A DNA stretch of 9,853 bases from Kiritimatiellales bacterium (GCA_021734595.1 JAIPIO010000151.1:1-9853), one strand, 5' to 3'; positions 1 through 6,003 are shown, numbered from the stretch's first letter. The notes: generated from the letters alone by a model not told the origin. Numbers and translations: made by a program.

Positions 1-869
1 ACAAGAATGTCGAGCGCTTCCAGATGGACGAGAACGAAATCTTCAAGGAGGCGTTGTGGGCCTACGAAGCCGAATACGGGTCCTGCGTGATCCAGTCGGG
101 CGAGCGGCAGGACGAGACCTACATCTCGATGATCGAACGCGTGGTGGCCCGGGTCAAGGAAGCCACCAAGGGCGAGCTGGGCATTACGCTTTCGCTCGGC
201 GAGCAAACCGAGGAAACCTATCGTCGGTGGCGGGAGGCCGGGGCGCATCGCTACCTGTTGCGCATCGAAACCACCAATCCTGATTTGTATGCAACAATCC
301 ATCCGGTCGACCATAGCTTGGAAGTCCGCAAGGAATGCCTCGCCGCGCTGCGCCGTACGGGCTACCAGGTGGGCACCGGCGTGATGATGGGGCTGCCGGG
401 GCAGACGATGGCGGATTTGGCAAACGATATCCTTTTCCTGAAACAAATCGATATCGACATGATCGGGATGGGACCGTACATCCCGCACCGCGAGACGCCG
501 ATGGGGCAGGAGATTCCGCCCTATACCGAGGAGCAGAAAAAGGCCGCACTTACCCTCGGACTTAAAATGATCGCCGTGACACGCATCGTCCTGAAAGACA
601 TCAATATCGCCGCGGCCACGGCGCTCCAGGCCCTGGAACATTCCGGCCGCGAACAGGGACTGCGCTGCGGTGCCAACGTGATTATGCCCAACGTGACCGA
701 AACAAAGTTCCGGCCAAGCTACACGCTCTACGACAACAAACCCTGCACCGATGAAAACTCATCCATGTGCCGCAGTTGCCTCAGCGCTCGCATTAAAGGC
801 ATTGGCGAAACGATTGGGTTCAGCGAATGGGGTGATTCTCCGCACTACCACAAGCGTACTGCAGAGTAG
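1..869 (+). CDS. hydE: [FeFe]-hydrogenase maturase HydE (radical SAM), 3' part
   Basis: This is the C-terminal ~289 residues of HydE, the radical SAM enzyme that helps build the dithiomethylamine/diiron subcluster of the [FeFe]-hydrogenase H-cluster together with HydF and HydG. The frame is open from base 3 with no stop, so the true start and the N-terminal CX3CX2C cluster motif lie upstream; the ATG at 24 is internal. Family-typical stretches are YGSCVIQSGER, GITLSLGEQTEETYRRW, AGAHRYLLRIETTNPDLYA and GVMMGLPGQT. Near the end three cysteines (codons at 744, 768 and 777) form the C-X7-C-X2-C pattern that binds an auxiliary cluster in some HydE proteins. It implies an anaerobic hydrogen metabolism. 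The gene ends 7 bases from the convergent vapC stop, with no visible terminator. HydE versus the related PylB/BioB families is settled by the LSLGEQTEETY block. Confidence 0.93.
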   Translation, partial: KNVERFQMDENEIFKEALWAYEAEYGSCVIQSGERQDETYISMIERVVARVKEATKGELGITLSLGEQTEETYRRWREAGAHRYLLRIETTNPDLYATIHPVDHSLEVRKECLAALRRTGYQVGTGVMMGLPGQTMADLANDILFLKQIDIDMIGMGPYIPHRETPMGQEIPPYTEEQKKAALTLGLKMIAVTRIVLKDINIAAATALQALEHSGREQGLRCGANVIMPNVTETKFRPSYTLYDNKPCTDENSSMCRSCLSARIKGIGETIGFSEWGDSPHYHKRTAE

Positions 870-876
870 ATGGGTT

Positions 877-1236
877 TTAACGCATCTGTAGATTTAGTTG
901 TTCTGTAGCCGCACCAAGCCGCTTGTCCTTGGTCCACAGTTTGACGTTGGTGAGCTTTGCGGACGCAAGCAGATGGAGATCGATCAATCCGATGCCCGTT
1001 CCCGACAGTTTATGTTTTTCAAGAAAAAACAGAACTTCATCGTCCTGGGCTTTGGTTGCCTGGGGCAGGGCGTGGAGCAGCGCAATGATTTCTTTCCGGT
1101 TGGCCAGGTTCCCGCAGGCAAGCTCGCCGATTATGAATGGATGGCAAAACACTTCACCGCCCTGCAGGAACTCTGAAAGCTTTTTACTGCCGGATTGAAA
1201 ATGGTCAATCCAGATCGAGGTGTCAACCAGCACCAT
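877..1236 (-). CDS. vapC: VapC-type PIN-domain toxin ribonuclease
   Basis: This 119-residue protein is a PIN-domain endoribonuclease, the toxin of a type II toxin-antitoxin pair. VapC toxins cleave tRNA or rRNA in a Mg2+-dependent way when the antitoxin is degraded. The acidic metal-binding residues are all present: D5 in LVDTSIWIDHF, E38 in IIGELACG, D86 in GIGLIDLHLLASA and D104 in LWTKDKRL. So the enzyme should be active. The length is normal for the family. Its ATG (1236-1234) overlaps the vapB stop by one base (TGATG), so translation is probably coupled to the antitoxin. The natural target cannot be read from sequence. The pair sits between housekeeping-type genes and may have arrived horizontally, although nothing mobile is visible next to it. 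Confidence 0.92.
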   Translation of the reverse strand: MVLVDTSIWIDHFQSGSKKLSEFLQGGEVFCHPFIIGELACGNLANRKEIIALLHALPQATKAQDDEVLFFLEKHKLSGTGIGLIDLHLLASAKLTNVKLWTKDKRLGAATEQLNLQMR

Positions 1237-1430
1237 CAGGCGGCACTCCGTCGCCGGGGTACGGGTTTAAGGTTTTTCTCGGTTCCTCCAAGTGCGGCAA
1301 GCCGTCGGTTGCTCTCACTGGCGATGAGTGCTTCAAGCCCCATCTTAACCAATGCTGTTTTTTCCGAAACGCCGGTCAAACGACTGGCTTCCTTGAGCAC
1401 CTCGTCATCTATGTTCAATGTCGTTCTCAT
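1236..1430 (-). CDS. vapB: VapB-type ribbon-helix-helix antitoxin
   Basis: This 64-residue protein is encoded directly upstream of the PIN toxin and begins MRTTLNIDDEVLKEASRLTG, the classic start of short ribbon-helix-helix antitoxins: a beta strand then two helices, residues 1-40. The basic, proline-containing tail (residues ~45-64, ending PVPRRRSAA) is expected to wrap the toxin active site. In this family the N-terminal dimer binds an operator and represses the operon. The start codon lies inside a palindrome (1429-1446) that is the obvious operator. There is no Shine-Dalgarno sequence before the ATG, and a TATAAT lies only 14 bases upstream, so the mRNA may be nearly leaderless. Confidence 0.88.
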   Translation of the reverse strand: MRTTLNIDDEVLKEASRLTGVSEKTALVKMGLEALIASESNRRLAALGGTEKNLKPVPRRRSAA

Positions 1431-1446
1431 GCATACGTGTATGCAT
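1429..1446. promoter_or_regulatory. vapBC operator palindrome overlapping the vapB start codon
   Basis: The sequence ATGCATAC-GT-GTATGCAT is a perfect inverted repeat with 8-base arms and a 2-base centre. The left end contains the first two bases of the vapB start codon (minus strand), and the right end overlaps a TATAAT hexamer. Bound VapB or VapBC would cover both the promoter and the translation start, as expected of an autorepressed toxin-antitoxin operon. The palindrome is seen directly; its role is inferred from position. Confidence 0.75.
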
Positions 1447-1450
1447 TATA
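1445..1450 (-). promoter_or_regulatory. Probable -10 box of vapBC
   Basis: A perfect TATAAT on the minus strand ends 14 bases before the vapB ATG, giving a predicted 5' leader of only about 7 bases. A good -35 at 16-18 bases is not present: a TTGACG occurs upstream but only 10 bases away. The short leader and missing ribosome binding site together suggest leaderless or near-leaderless translation. Confidence 0.5.
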
Positions 1451-1506
1451 TGGATGCCTACGTCAAGTTCCTTCCCAATCTGGAATGGTCCGTGCGGTTG
1501 GCCGCG

Positions 1507-1586
1507 TTTTCCAACCATTGGAAAATTTAAATCAGCAATTTCCAACCATTGGAAAATACGGCATACTGCTTTTCAATCATTGGAGG
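1507..1586. repeat. Three phased palindromes upstream of rmuC
   Basis: Copy 1 (1507-1525) is TTTTCCAA-CCA-TTGGAAAA with perfect 8-base arms. Copy 2 (1539-1555) is TTTCCAA-CCA-TTGGAAA with perfect 7-base arms. Copy 3 (1570-1586) is a decayed TTTTCAA-TCA-TTGGAGG. The centres are at 1516, 1547 and 1578, so both spacings are exactly 31 bp, about three helical turns. The right arm of copy 3 also contains the GGAGG ribosome binding site of rmuC. They could be tandem protein-binding sites or members of a dispersed repeat family. Confidence 0.85.
1539..1567 (+). promoter_or_regulatory. Possible rmuC promoter
   Basis: TTTCCA (1539-1544) and CATACT (1562-1567) are separated by 17 bases and each match the sigma-70 consensus at four of six positions. 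The -35 would lie in the left arm of the second palindrome, so a protein on that palindrome would block it. This is the best candidate seen, but the match is weak. Confidence 0.25.
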
Positions 1587-1591
1587 ATTAA

Positions 1592-2752
1592 ATGCTGACA
1601 ACCATTTTGCTTATCGTTGTGCTCGTTGTATTGCTGGTTATGCTGGCCCTGCATTTGACGGTTTCCACCAAGATAAATACCCGTCTGGATGAATTCAACC
1701 GGCAGGTAGGCACCCAGACGGAGCAGGGCGAAACACGTATCCAACGGTTGGAAACGATTTTCCGGGGTCTGGAAAAAGACCTGCGCGAGGATGTCGAGGG
1801 CGTGCGCGTGAAGGTCGACGAATCGCTGGAAAAAAACAACCGCCAGCTTGGTGAGCGCGTCAAGGAGCTGATCCAGACCAACAAGCAGCAGCTATCTGAA
1901 ATCAGCGGCAAGGTCGAGGAGCGGCTTGAAAAAGGCTTCGAGAAAACCACCTCCGTATTCGCCGATGTACTCAAGCGGCTGGCGCTGATCGACAAGGCGC
2001 AGGAAAAGATCGCCGAGCTATCCGGCAACGTGGTTTCGCTCCAGGAGGTGTTGTCCGACAAACGCTCGCGCGGCGCGTTCGGCGAAGTGCAGCTTTCATC
2101 GCTCATCTCCAATATGATGCCGGACAACAGCTATTCGCTGCAGTACACCTTCGGCAACGGCGTGCGCGCCGACTGCGTCCTGTTCCTGCCGGAACCGACC
2201 GGTACCATCTGCATCGACTCCAAGTTCCCGCTCGAGAGCTACCAGCGTATGACCGATACGACGATGGGCGATGCCGACCGCAAGTCCGCCGAGCAACAGT
2301 TCCGGCAGGACATCAAGAAGCACATCAAGGACATATCTTCGAAATACATTATTCCGGGTGAAACGTCCGATGGTGCAATGATGTTCATCCCGGCCGAGGC
2401 GGTTTTTGCTGAAATCCACGGCCACTATCCCGATTTGGTCGAGGAGGCGCAGCGCGCGCGCGTCTGGCTGGCGTCGCCTACGACCATGATGGCGGTGCTG
2501 ACGACCTGCCGCGCCGTACTCAAAGATGCCGCCACCCGCCAGCAGGTGCATATTATCCAGGAGCATCTGGGTATGCTGTCGCAGGACTTCGACCGCTTCC
2601 AGCAGCGCATGGACAAACTCGCCACCCACATCGACCAGGCCAATCGCGATGTCGGGGAAGTGCAGACTTCCGCCCGTAAAATCACCAGCCGCTTCAGCAA
2701 GATCGAAAAGGTGGAGCTGGAGGATGCGGATATCCAGGCGCTGGAAGAATAA
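1592..2752 (+). CDS. rmuC: DNA recombination protein RmuC
   Basis: RmuC is a membrane-anchored coiled-coil protein with a nuclease-like core; in E. coli it limits inversions between short inverted repeats. This 386-residue copy has an N-terminal transmembrane helix (residues 3-22), a long charged coiled coil (about 28-150) and the RmuC core (about 155-345). Core landmarks are RGAFGEVQLSSLI, ADCVLFLP, CIDSKFPLESYQRM, GAMMFIPAEAVFAEI and WLASPTTMMAVL. A second coiled coil ends the protein. The ATG is preceded by GGAGG six bases upstream, which fixes the start. Codons for residues 50-61 contain two copies of the window's palindrome family (1740-1776). Three more lie upstream. An inversion-limiting protein surrounded by inverted repeats is a notable coincidence, but no functional link is shown. 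Confidence 0.95.
   Translation: MLTTILLIVVLVVLLVMLALHLTVSTKINTRLDEFNRQVGTQTEQGETRIQRLETIFRGLEKDLREDVEGVRVKVDESLEKNNRQLGERVKELIQTNKQQLSEISGKVEERLEKGFEKTTSVFADVLKRLALIDKAQEKIAELSGNVVSLQEVLSDKRSRGAFGEVQLSSLISNMMPDNSYSLQYTFGNGVRADCVLFLPEPTGTICIDSKFPLESYQRMTDTTMGDADRKSAEQQFRQDIKKHIKDISSKYIIPGETSDGAMMFIPAEAVFAEIHGHYPDLVEEAQRARVWLASPTTMMAVLTTCRAVLKDAATRQQVHIIQEHLGMLSQDFDRFQQRMDKLATHIDQANRDVGEVQTSARKITSRFSKIEKVELEDADIQALEE
1740..1776. repeat. Two-palindrome module inside rmuC
   Basis: TCCAA-CGG-TTGGA (centre 1746) and TTTTCC-GGGGTCT-GGAAAA (centre 1767) lie 21 bp apart. The same bipartite arrangement, with the same 6-base linker and a nearly identical GGGTCT core, recurs at 7149-7185 in the glycosyltransferase gene. 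Here it encodes I-Q-R-L-E and F-R-G-L-E of the coiled coil. Confidence 0.7.
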
Positions 2753-2763
2753 AATCCTGGAGT

Positions 2764-2790
2764 GCGGCGGGAACTGAAAGGCCACGCCGC
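2764..2790 (+). other. Weak stem-loop after rmuC
   Basis: GCGGCG (2764-2769) pairs with CGCCGC (2785-2790) around a 15-base loop, 12 bases after the rmuC stop. No U-run follows, so it is at best a weak or factor-dependent terminator, or an mRNA-stabilising end. Confidence 0.3.
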
Positions 2791-2872
2791 TTGTGTATGA
2801 AGATGAAGAAAACTAACCGTAACCCGAGTGTCCGCCAAACTGGGGTTGCTTCGGGAAGCAGAAGAGACGCAT

Positions 2873-3283
2873 ATGGGATACGAAATAGAAAAACGGGAAG
2901 GTTTTTTCGAGATAAGGCTGTTCGGTGATGTGTCGAAGTTTGAGGTTCTGACGGCCCTCGCTCAACTCGTGCGGCGGGACCCACAAAAAAAGTATCCGGA
3001 CGTCTGGGTGACCACCCCAGAAGTACAGGTTTCGCTAACGGAATACCCTTGGATTGTCAAAATGATTGCCCGTATCTTTATCATTAGACGTCCGATTTCC
3101 AAGAAAACGGCCATCATTGCTTCTGGCGACTTCCAGAAAGCCCAGTTTGATCTGTACCGAAAGGAGGCGTCCGTTCTTCCCGCCGATATCGGAGTGTTTC
3201 GATCCCGCGATGAAGCCATAGCATGGATCAAAAGCCCCGAGCCCCAACCACCACCTGAGGCGACAGATAAACCAGCACCGTAG
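2873..3283 (+). CDS. SpoIIAA/STAS-like protein of unknown role
   Basis: This 136-residue soluble protein has no signal peptide or membrane segment. Its layout matches SpoIIAA-like (STAS-fold) proteins: an opening MGYEIEKREGFFEIRLFGDV strand pair, a helix with LAQLVRRDP, then KKTAIIASGDFQKAQFDLYRK, and a closing VFRSRDEAIAWI block typical of this group. The tail (after SPEP) is a proline-rich stretch and probably disordered. The frame also opens from a GTG at 2828, but the ATG at 2873 starts the recognisable domain and is preceded by a purine-rich AGAAGAGA, so I prefer it. STAS-like domains of this kind are found in proteins that bind nucleotides, lipids or regulatory partners; none can be chosen here. 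The gene lies 120 bases after rmuC on the same strand and may be read through from it. Confidence 0.78.
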   Translation: MGYEIEKREGFFEIRLFGDVSKFEVLTALAQLVRRDPQKKYPDVWVTTPEVQVSLTEYPWIVKMIARIFIIRRPISKKTAIIASGDFQKAQFDLYRKEASVLPADIGVFRSRDEAIAWIKSPEPQPPPEATDKPAP

Positions 3284-3309
3284 CCCTAACGGGCTCTGAT
3301 ATTTTGATA
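3282..3309 (+). terminator. Weak intrinsic terminator after the STAS-like gene
   Basis: AGCCC-TAAC-GGGCT (3282-3295) forms a 5-bp GC-rich hairpin that overlaps the stop codon TAG and is followed by a T-rich but interrupted tract (TGATATTTTGAT). The stem is short, so termination would be partial. Confidence 0.45.
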
Positions 3310-3324
3310 AGGAAAAACAATACT

Positions 3325-3357
3325 CTATGCGAAGGTGATGTAAAATAACCTTCATAG
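3325..3357. other. Imperfect hairpin in the 3284-3537 gene-free stretch
   Basis: CTATG-cg-AAGGT pairs with ACCTTCATAG over ten base pairs with a two-base bulge and an 11-base loop. On the minus strand a GTTTTT tract follows it, so it could end transcription from the AEC gene; on the plus strand an A-run follows. The role is not established. Confidence 0.35.
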
Positions 3358-3420
3358 CATCAAAAAAAGAGTCAGTAAAAAGTTTCCTTGAATATTAATA
3401 TTTTAGAAAAAGGTGCCAGC

Positions 3421-3466
3421 CAGGACCGGTCCTGAAATTCGCTGAAAATTATTTTAGTTCGCGAAT
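3421..3466. repeat. Perfect palindrome plus nested inverted repeat
   Basis: CAGGACCGGTCCTG (3421-3434) is a perfect 14-base palindrome. Directly after it ATTCGC (3437-3442) pairs with GCGAAT (3461-3466) around an A/T-rich inner inverted repeat TGAAA/TTTTA. GGTGCCAG and an A-run lie just before. On the minus strand the palindrome is followed by a short TTTTT tract, so it may act as a terminator for the AEC gene. It also resembles the paired structures left by REP-type or IS200-type elements; no transposase is present. Confidence 0.45.
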
Positions 3467-3482
3467 CCCTGCGACTCTCCAA

Positions 3483-3530
3483 TTCCAATGTCTGGAAGCC
3501 GTCGTTCGCTTTTTATCCAACCAGTGGAAA
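3483..3530. repeat. Two degenerate palindromes after the AEC gene
   Basis: TTCCAA-TGT-CTGGAA (centre 3490, one arm mismatch) and TATCCAA-CCA-GTGGAAA (centre 3522, two mismatches) match the family upstream of rmuC. The centres are 32 bp apart, again close to three helical turns. They lie just 3' of the AEC gene stop. Confidence 0.6.
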
Positions 3531-3537
3531 CCGTGCC

Positions 3538-4464
3538 TTACGTACCGAGCGCGATGATGATGGAAAGACTGACGGCGGAGAGGAGTGTGCTGATCACTAC
3601 GATGCGTCCGGCGATGGCGGTGTCGGCGTGCATGGCTTCCGCCATCACATACGACACGGCCGCGGCGGGGCTGGCAAGCATTAGAATGGCTACCATGCTT
3701 TCGGTGGGGCCAAGACCAATCATCCGGGTCAGCAAGAATCCCAGTGCGGGGGCCGCACAGATTTTTACCAGTGCCGCAATTAGGGAAGGGGATGCGGCAC
3801 CGCGCAACCGGTCGAACGAAAGCGACGCGCCAATACTGAGCAGGGCGAGCGGGAACGATGCATTACCGAGTGCGGTCAGGGATCGCTGTAGCATGATCGG
3901 TAGTGTCCAGCCGATGGTTTTAATGAGCATGGCAATGGCGCATGCGAGGATCAGGGGATTGGTGATCAGCGGCTTGATATATGTCCTGAATGCACCGGAA
4001 CCGCCACCGCGGCCGTAATGGACGAGGACAAGCACAGACAGCAGGTTGTAGATAATCACCATGGGGGCGAGGGTTACCGTGGCAAGTGTCTCAGCCTGCG
4101 GATGGATGCCGGACATGGCGAATATGACGACCGGGAGGCCGACGAACGCAAGGTTGCCGCGGAACGCGCCCTGGACAAAGGCTCCGGTGGATGCCGGCGC
4201 AAGCTTCAGCGCTTTGCTGAGTAACAGCGCTCCGGCGATGCAGAGCACGGATACCAGACTCATCACCAGCGCGATTTTTGACACGGCGGCGGCATCGAAC
4301 GGACTGGAGGTTATTTTCTGGATCAGCAGGGCGGGAAGAAATATCCAGAAAACGATCCGGACCACGCTCTTGAAAAAACCTTTGGGGAACATCGCGCTGT
4401 TTTGCAGTAGCTTCCCGAGGGCGATGATCAGGAATATCGGCGCAAGGCTGTTAATTACATGCAT
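3538..4464 (-). CDS. AEC-family (auxin efflux carrier-like) transporter
   Basis: This 308-residue integral membrane protein has about ten hydrophobic helices in two five-helix halves, as in the AEC/BART transporter family. The N-terminal MHVINSLAPIFLIIALGKLL matches the usual first helix. The first half contains FVQGAFRGNLAFVGLPVV, with the conserved N and GLP positions. The second half contains NPLILACAIAMLI, LGNASFPLALLSIGASL and LMLASPAAAVSYVMAEAM, all typical of the family. Bacterial members export or import small organic acids such as malate or malonate; the substrate here is unknown. The ATG at 4464 starts the expected first helix but no Shine-Dalgarno sequence precedes it. It has its own 170-base upstream region with inverted repeats, so it is probably a monocistronic, regulated gene. 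Confidence 0.9.
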   Translation of the reverse strand: MHVINSLAPIFLIIALGKLLQNSAMFPKGFFKSVVRIVFWIFLPALLIQKITSSPFDAAAVSKIALVMSLVSVLCIAGALLLSKALKLAPASTGAFVQGAFRGNLAFVGLPVVIFAMSGIHPQAETLATVTLAPMVIIYNLLSVLVLVHYGRGGGSGAFRTYIKPLITNPLILACAIAMLIKTIGWTLPIMLQRSLTALGNASFPLALLSIGASLSFDRLRGAASPSLIAALVKICAAPALGFLLTRMIGLGPTESMVAILMLASPAAAVSYVMAEAMHADTAIAGRIVVISTLLSAVSLSIIIALGT

Positions 4465-4537
4465 GGGCGAACGGTATTTGCTGTCGGGGCAGGGCGCAAG
4501 CGCAAACCTCCGTCGCTAATGAGTCAGGTAAAGCCAC

Positions 4538-4579
4538 TTCACTTTAAGTGAACAACGCACTTTAATCAGAGTTGTTCGC
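4538..4579. promoter_or_regulatory. Overlapping inverted repeats upstream of the AEC gene
   Basis: TTCACTT-T-AAGTGAA (4538-4552) is a perfect palindrome with 7-base arms. Overlapping it, GAACAAC (4550-4556) and GTTGTTC (4571-4577) form a stem with a 14-base loop, extendable by a G-U and a G-C pair. CACTTTAA occurs twice, at 4540 and 4558. The block lies 74-115 bases before the AEC start and 56-97 bases after the TPR stop. It could be a repressor site for the transporter, a terminator for the TPR gene, or both. No U-run follows the stem. Confidence 0.45.
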
Positions 4580-4634
4580 ACAGAAGTGGGCTCAACCGTT
4601 CAGCCTGTTTTAATCCACTCGGAAACCGTTGCGG

Positions 4635-5294
4635 CTATTGTTTGTTCTTGAGTGCTTTGAGGTTGGCCTGGGCGATGCTGTCCCACGAGCTGTCGGGATA
4701 GTATATCATCAGGTCTTCGTAGGCCGATTGCGCTTCGGCAAACTGGCCGAGTGCCTCCAGGCAGCGGGCCTTGGCCATGATGGCCACCGGCGCGAGGTAG
4801 GTGTTCTTGTGTTTTTCCGCGAAATCGCTGTAGAGCAGGTGTGCGTCGCCCAGATGGCCGCGGGCCTCCTTGCAGGCAATGAGGTTGAGCTCGGCCAGGG
4901 GCGCCATTTCATGCGTGGGGTGTTTGTCCATGAATTCCTGGAAGAGCTTTTCGGCGGCATCGTAATTGGCCGCGTTGTAGTATTCCTTGGCCAGACCCAT
5001 CATGGCCACCGGTCCGGCCGGGGTGGACTTGTAGTTGTCGGCGATGGCTTTGTAGGCATCGGCGTTCTGCGCCTTGAGCAGCAGCTGGTCGGCCGTGGTT
5101 TCCTTGTTGTACCGGCGCGATTTGAAGAACGAGTCCGTCATGACAAAGAGCAGAACAAACAGAATAACCGCTCCGGCCATCTTGGCATATTTCTTGATGA
5201 AGTTGAGGACTTCCGCAACTTCGTGTTGTTTCAGCTGCTGTGCTTGCAGCAGTTCTTCGTGCTGTGGAGAATGTTCATGTTTGTCTTCTGTCAT
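4635..5294 (-). CDS. Membrane-anchored TPR protein (YfgM-like)
   Basis: This 219-residue protein has a charged cytoplasmic N-terminus (residues 1-38, rich in E, H and Q), one transmembrane helix (about 40-53, GAVILFVLLFVM) and an exported domain built of TPR-like helical pairs. Repeats are visible at about 76-105, 96-125 (AKEYYNAANYDAAEKLFQEF), 133-162 and 170-199 (KARCLEALGQFAEAQSAYED). The N-in, single-span, TPR layout is that of YfgM, a partner of the SecYEG translocon and periplasmic chaperones in E. coli, but similarity by eye does not prove orthology. A GGGAG ribosome binding site six bases before the ATG supports the start. It follows aroK by 60 bases on the same strand and is probably cotranscribed with it. 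Confidence 0.87.
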   Translation of the reverse strand: MTEDKHEHSPQHEELLQAQQLKQHEVAEVLNFIKKYAKMAGAVILFVLLFVMTDSFFKSRRYNKETTADQLLLKAQNADAYKAIADNYKSTPAGPVAMMGLAKEYYNAANYDAAEKLFQEFMDKHPTHEMAPLAELNLIACKEARGHLGDAHLLYSDFAEKHKNTYLAPVAIMAKARCLEALGQFAEAQSAYEDLMIYYPDSSWDSIAQANLKALKNKQ

Positions 5295-5354
5295 TGTCTG
5301 CTCCCGATTTAATAATCCAATAGCGGCACAGTGTCCCGATTTAGTGGAACAATT

Positions 5355-5870
5355 TCAAGAATTGATTGCGTTATACAGCTCCATTATTTGAGTTGCCTTC
5401 TGTTCCGGCGTCAGCCCGTCGGTTTCAATGCGGTGTTCGATGGCCTCGTAGAGCGGGCGGCGGAACTCCAGCAGCTCGCGGATTTTTTCAACTTTGTCGC
5501 CCGAGAGCAAGGGGCGGGTGTCGTCGTGCCGGACCCGTTCCAAAATGGCCTCCGCCGACAACAGCAGGCAGACCACTAGGCCGGTGCGCTCGAAATCCGC
5601 AATATTGTCGGGATCGAGCACGATGCCGCCACCGGTGGAAACCACCAGGCCGCTTTCGGCCGCCAGTTCCTGCACCAACGCGCGTTCAAGCTGCCGGAAA
5701 TGGGCTTCGCCCTCCTGCGCAAAGATGTCGGATATCAGTTTGCCGGCGCGCTCCTCAATGATCGAATCCATGTCGACCAGCTTCATGCCGGTGCGGGCCG
5801 CCAACAGCCGGCCGAGGGTGGTCTTGCCCGTGCCCATGAACCCGACGAGTACAATATTCTTCTTATTCAT
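5355..5870 (-). CDS. aroK: Shikimate kinase
   Basis: AroK phosphorylates shikimate at the 3-hydroxyl with ATP, the fifth step of the shikimate pathway to chorismate and the aromatic amino acids. The 171-residue protein has the full set of motifs: Walker A GFMGTGKT (residues 10-17), the shikimate-binding DMD (33-35), FRQLE with R59, the GGG loop (80-82), the lid DTRPLL with R119, and RRPLY near 137-141. The frame runs open to an ATG at 5930, but that extension would translate two palindromic repeats and the protein family begins at MNKKNIVLVGFMG, so I place the start at 5870, with a weak GGAA upstream. It leads the probable aroK-TPR unit. Confidence 0.95.
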   Translation of the reverse strand: MNKKNIVLVGFMGTGKTTLGRLLAARTGMKLVDMDSIIEERAGKLISDIFAQEGEAHFRQLERALVQELAAESGLVVSTGGGIVLDPDNIADFERTGLVVCLLLSAEAILERVRHDDTRPLLSGDKVEKIRELLEFRRPLYEAIEHRIETDGLTPEQKATQIMELYNAINS

Positions 5871-5882
5871 GCTAAGTTCCGA

Positions 5883-5953
5883 TTTTCCAATGGTTGAAGG
5901 ATGGTATTCCAATGGTTGGAAGAAAACCACCCCGTTTTTACAGACCCTGGAAA
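5883..5953. repeat. Three phased palindromes upstream of aroK
   Basis: The copies are a half-decayed TTTTCCAA-TGG-TTGAAGG (centre 5892), a perfect TTCCAA-TGG-TTGGAA (centre 5914) and a half-decayed TTTTACAG-A-CCCTGGAAA (centre about 5945). Spacings are 22 and 31 bp. On the minus strand the third copy reads CTTTTTCCAGGGTCTG, which is identical over 16 bases to 7166-7181 on the plus strand. Read on the minus strand, the first two copies share CAACCATTGGAA. The array lies 13-83 bases before the aroK start, in the promoter region. Confidence 0.8.
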
Positions 5954-5956
5954 AAG

Positions 5957-5982
5957 AAAAACGCCCCGATCGGAGCGTTTTT
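5957..5982. terminator. Bidirectional intrinsic terminator
   Basis: AAAAACGC-C-CCGATCGG-A-GCGTTTTT is a strong hairpin with one internal C/A mismatch, flanked by A5 and T5, so it works as a rho-independent terminator on either strand. On the minus strand it lies 21 bases after the stop of the small basic protein gene and insulates the aroK promoter from it. Confidence 0.88.
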
Positions 5983-6003
5983 CAAAGCCGGTAAAGCGGT
6001 TCA

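Noticed and set aside
625..637. TCCAGGCCCTGGA palindrome inside hydE, similar to the main repeat family
   Set aside because: The arms are only five bases with the family centre and the encoded ALQALE is native to HydE proteins, so coding constraint explains it.
1463..1468. TTGACG as -35 box of vapBC
   Set aside because: It is only 10 bases from the TATAAT, too short for a sigma-70 spacer.
1507..1586. CRISPR array from the evenly spaced repeats
   Set aside because: The repeats are short palindromes with 12-14 base gaps, only three copies, and there are no cas genes.
2733..2745. TCCAG-GCG-CTGGA at the end of rmuC
   Set aside because: Short arms, no phased partner, and the IQALEE tail is an ordinary coiled-coil ending. 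Not counted as a copy.
4629..5312. Long plus-strand open frame of 227 residues opposite the TPR gene
   Set aside because: It is an antisense shadow: its sequence shows no known motifs, while the minus strand has a TPR protein with a membrane helix and ribosome binding site.
5871..5930. Twenty-residue N-terminal extension of shikimate kinase
   Set aside because: It is translation of the palindromic repeats; the kinase family starts at the ATG at 5870.
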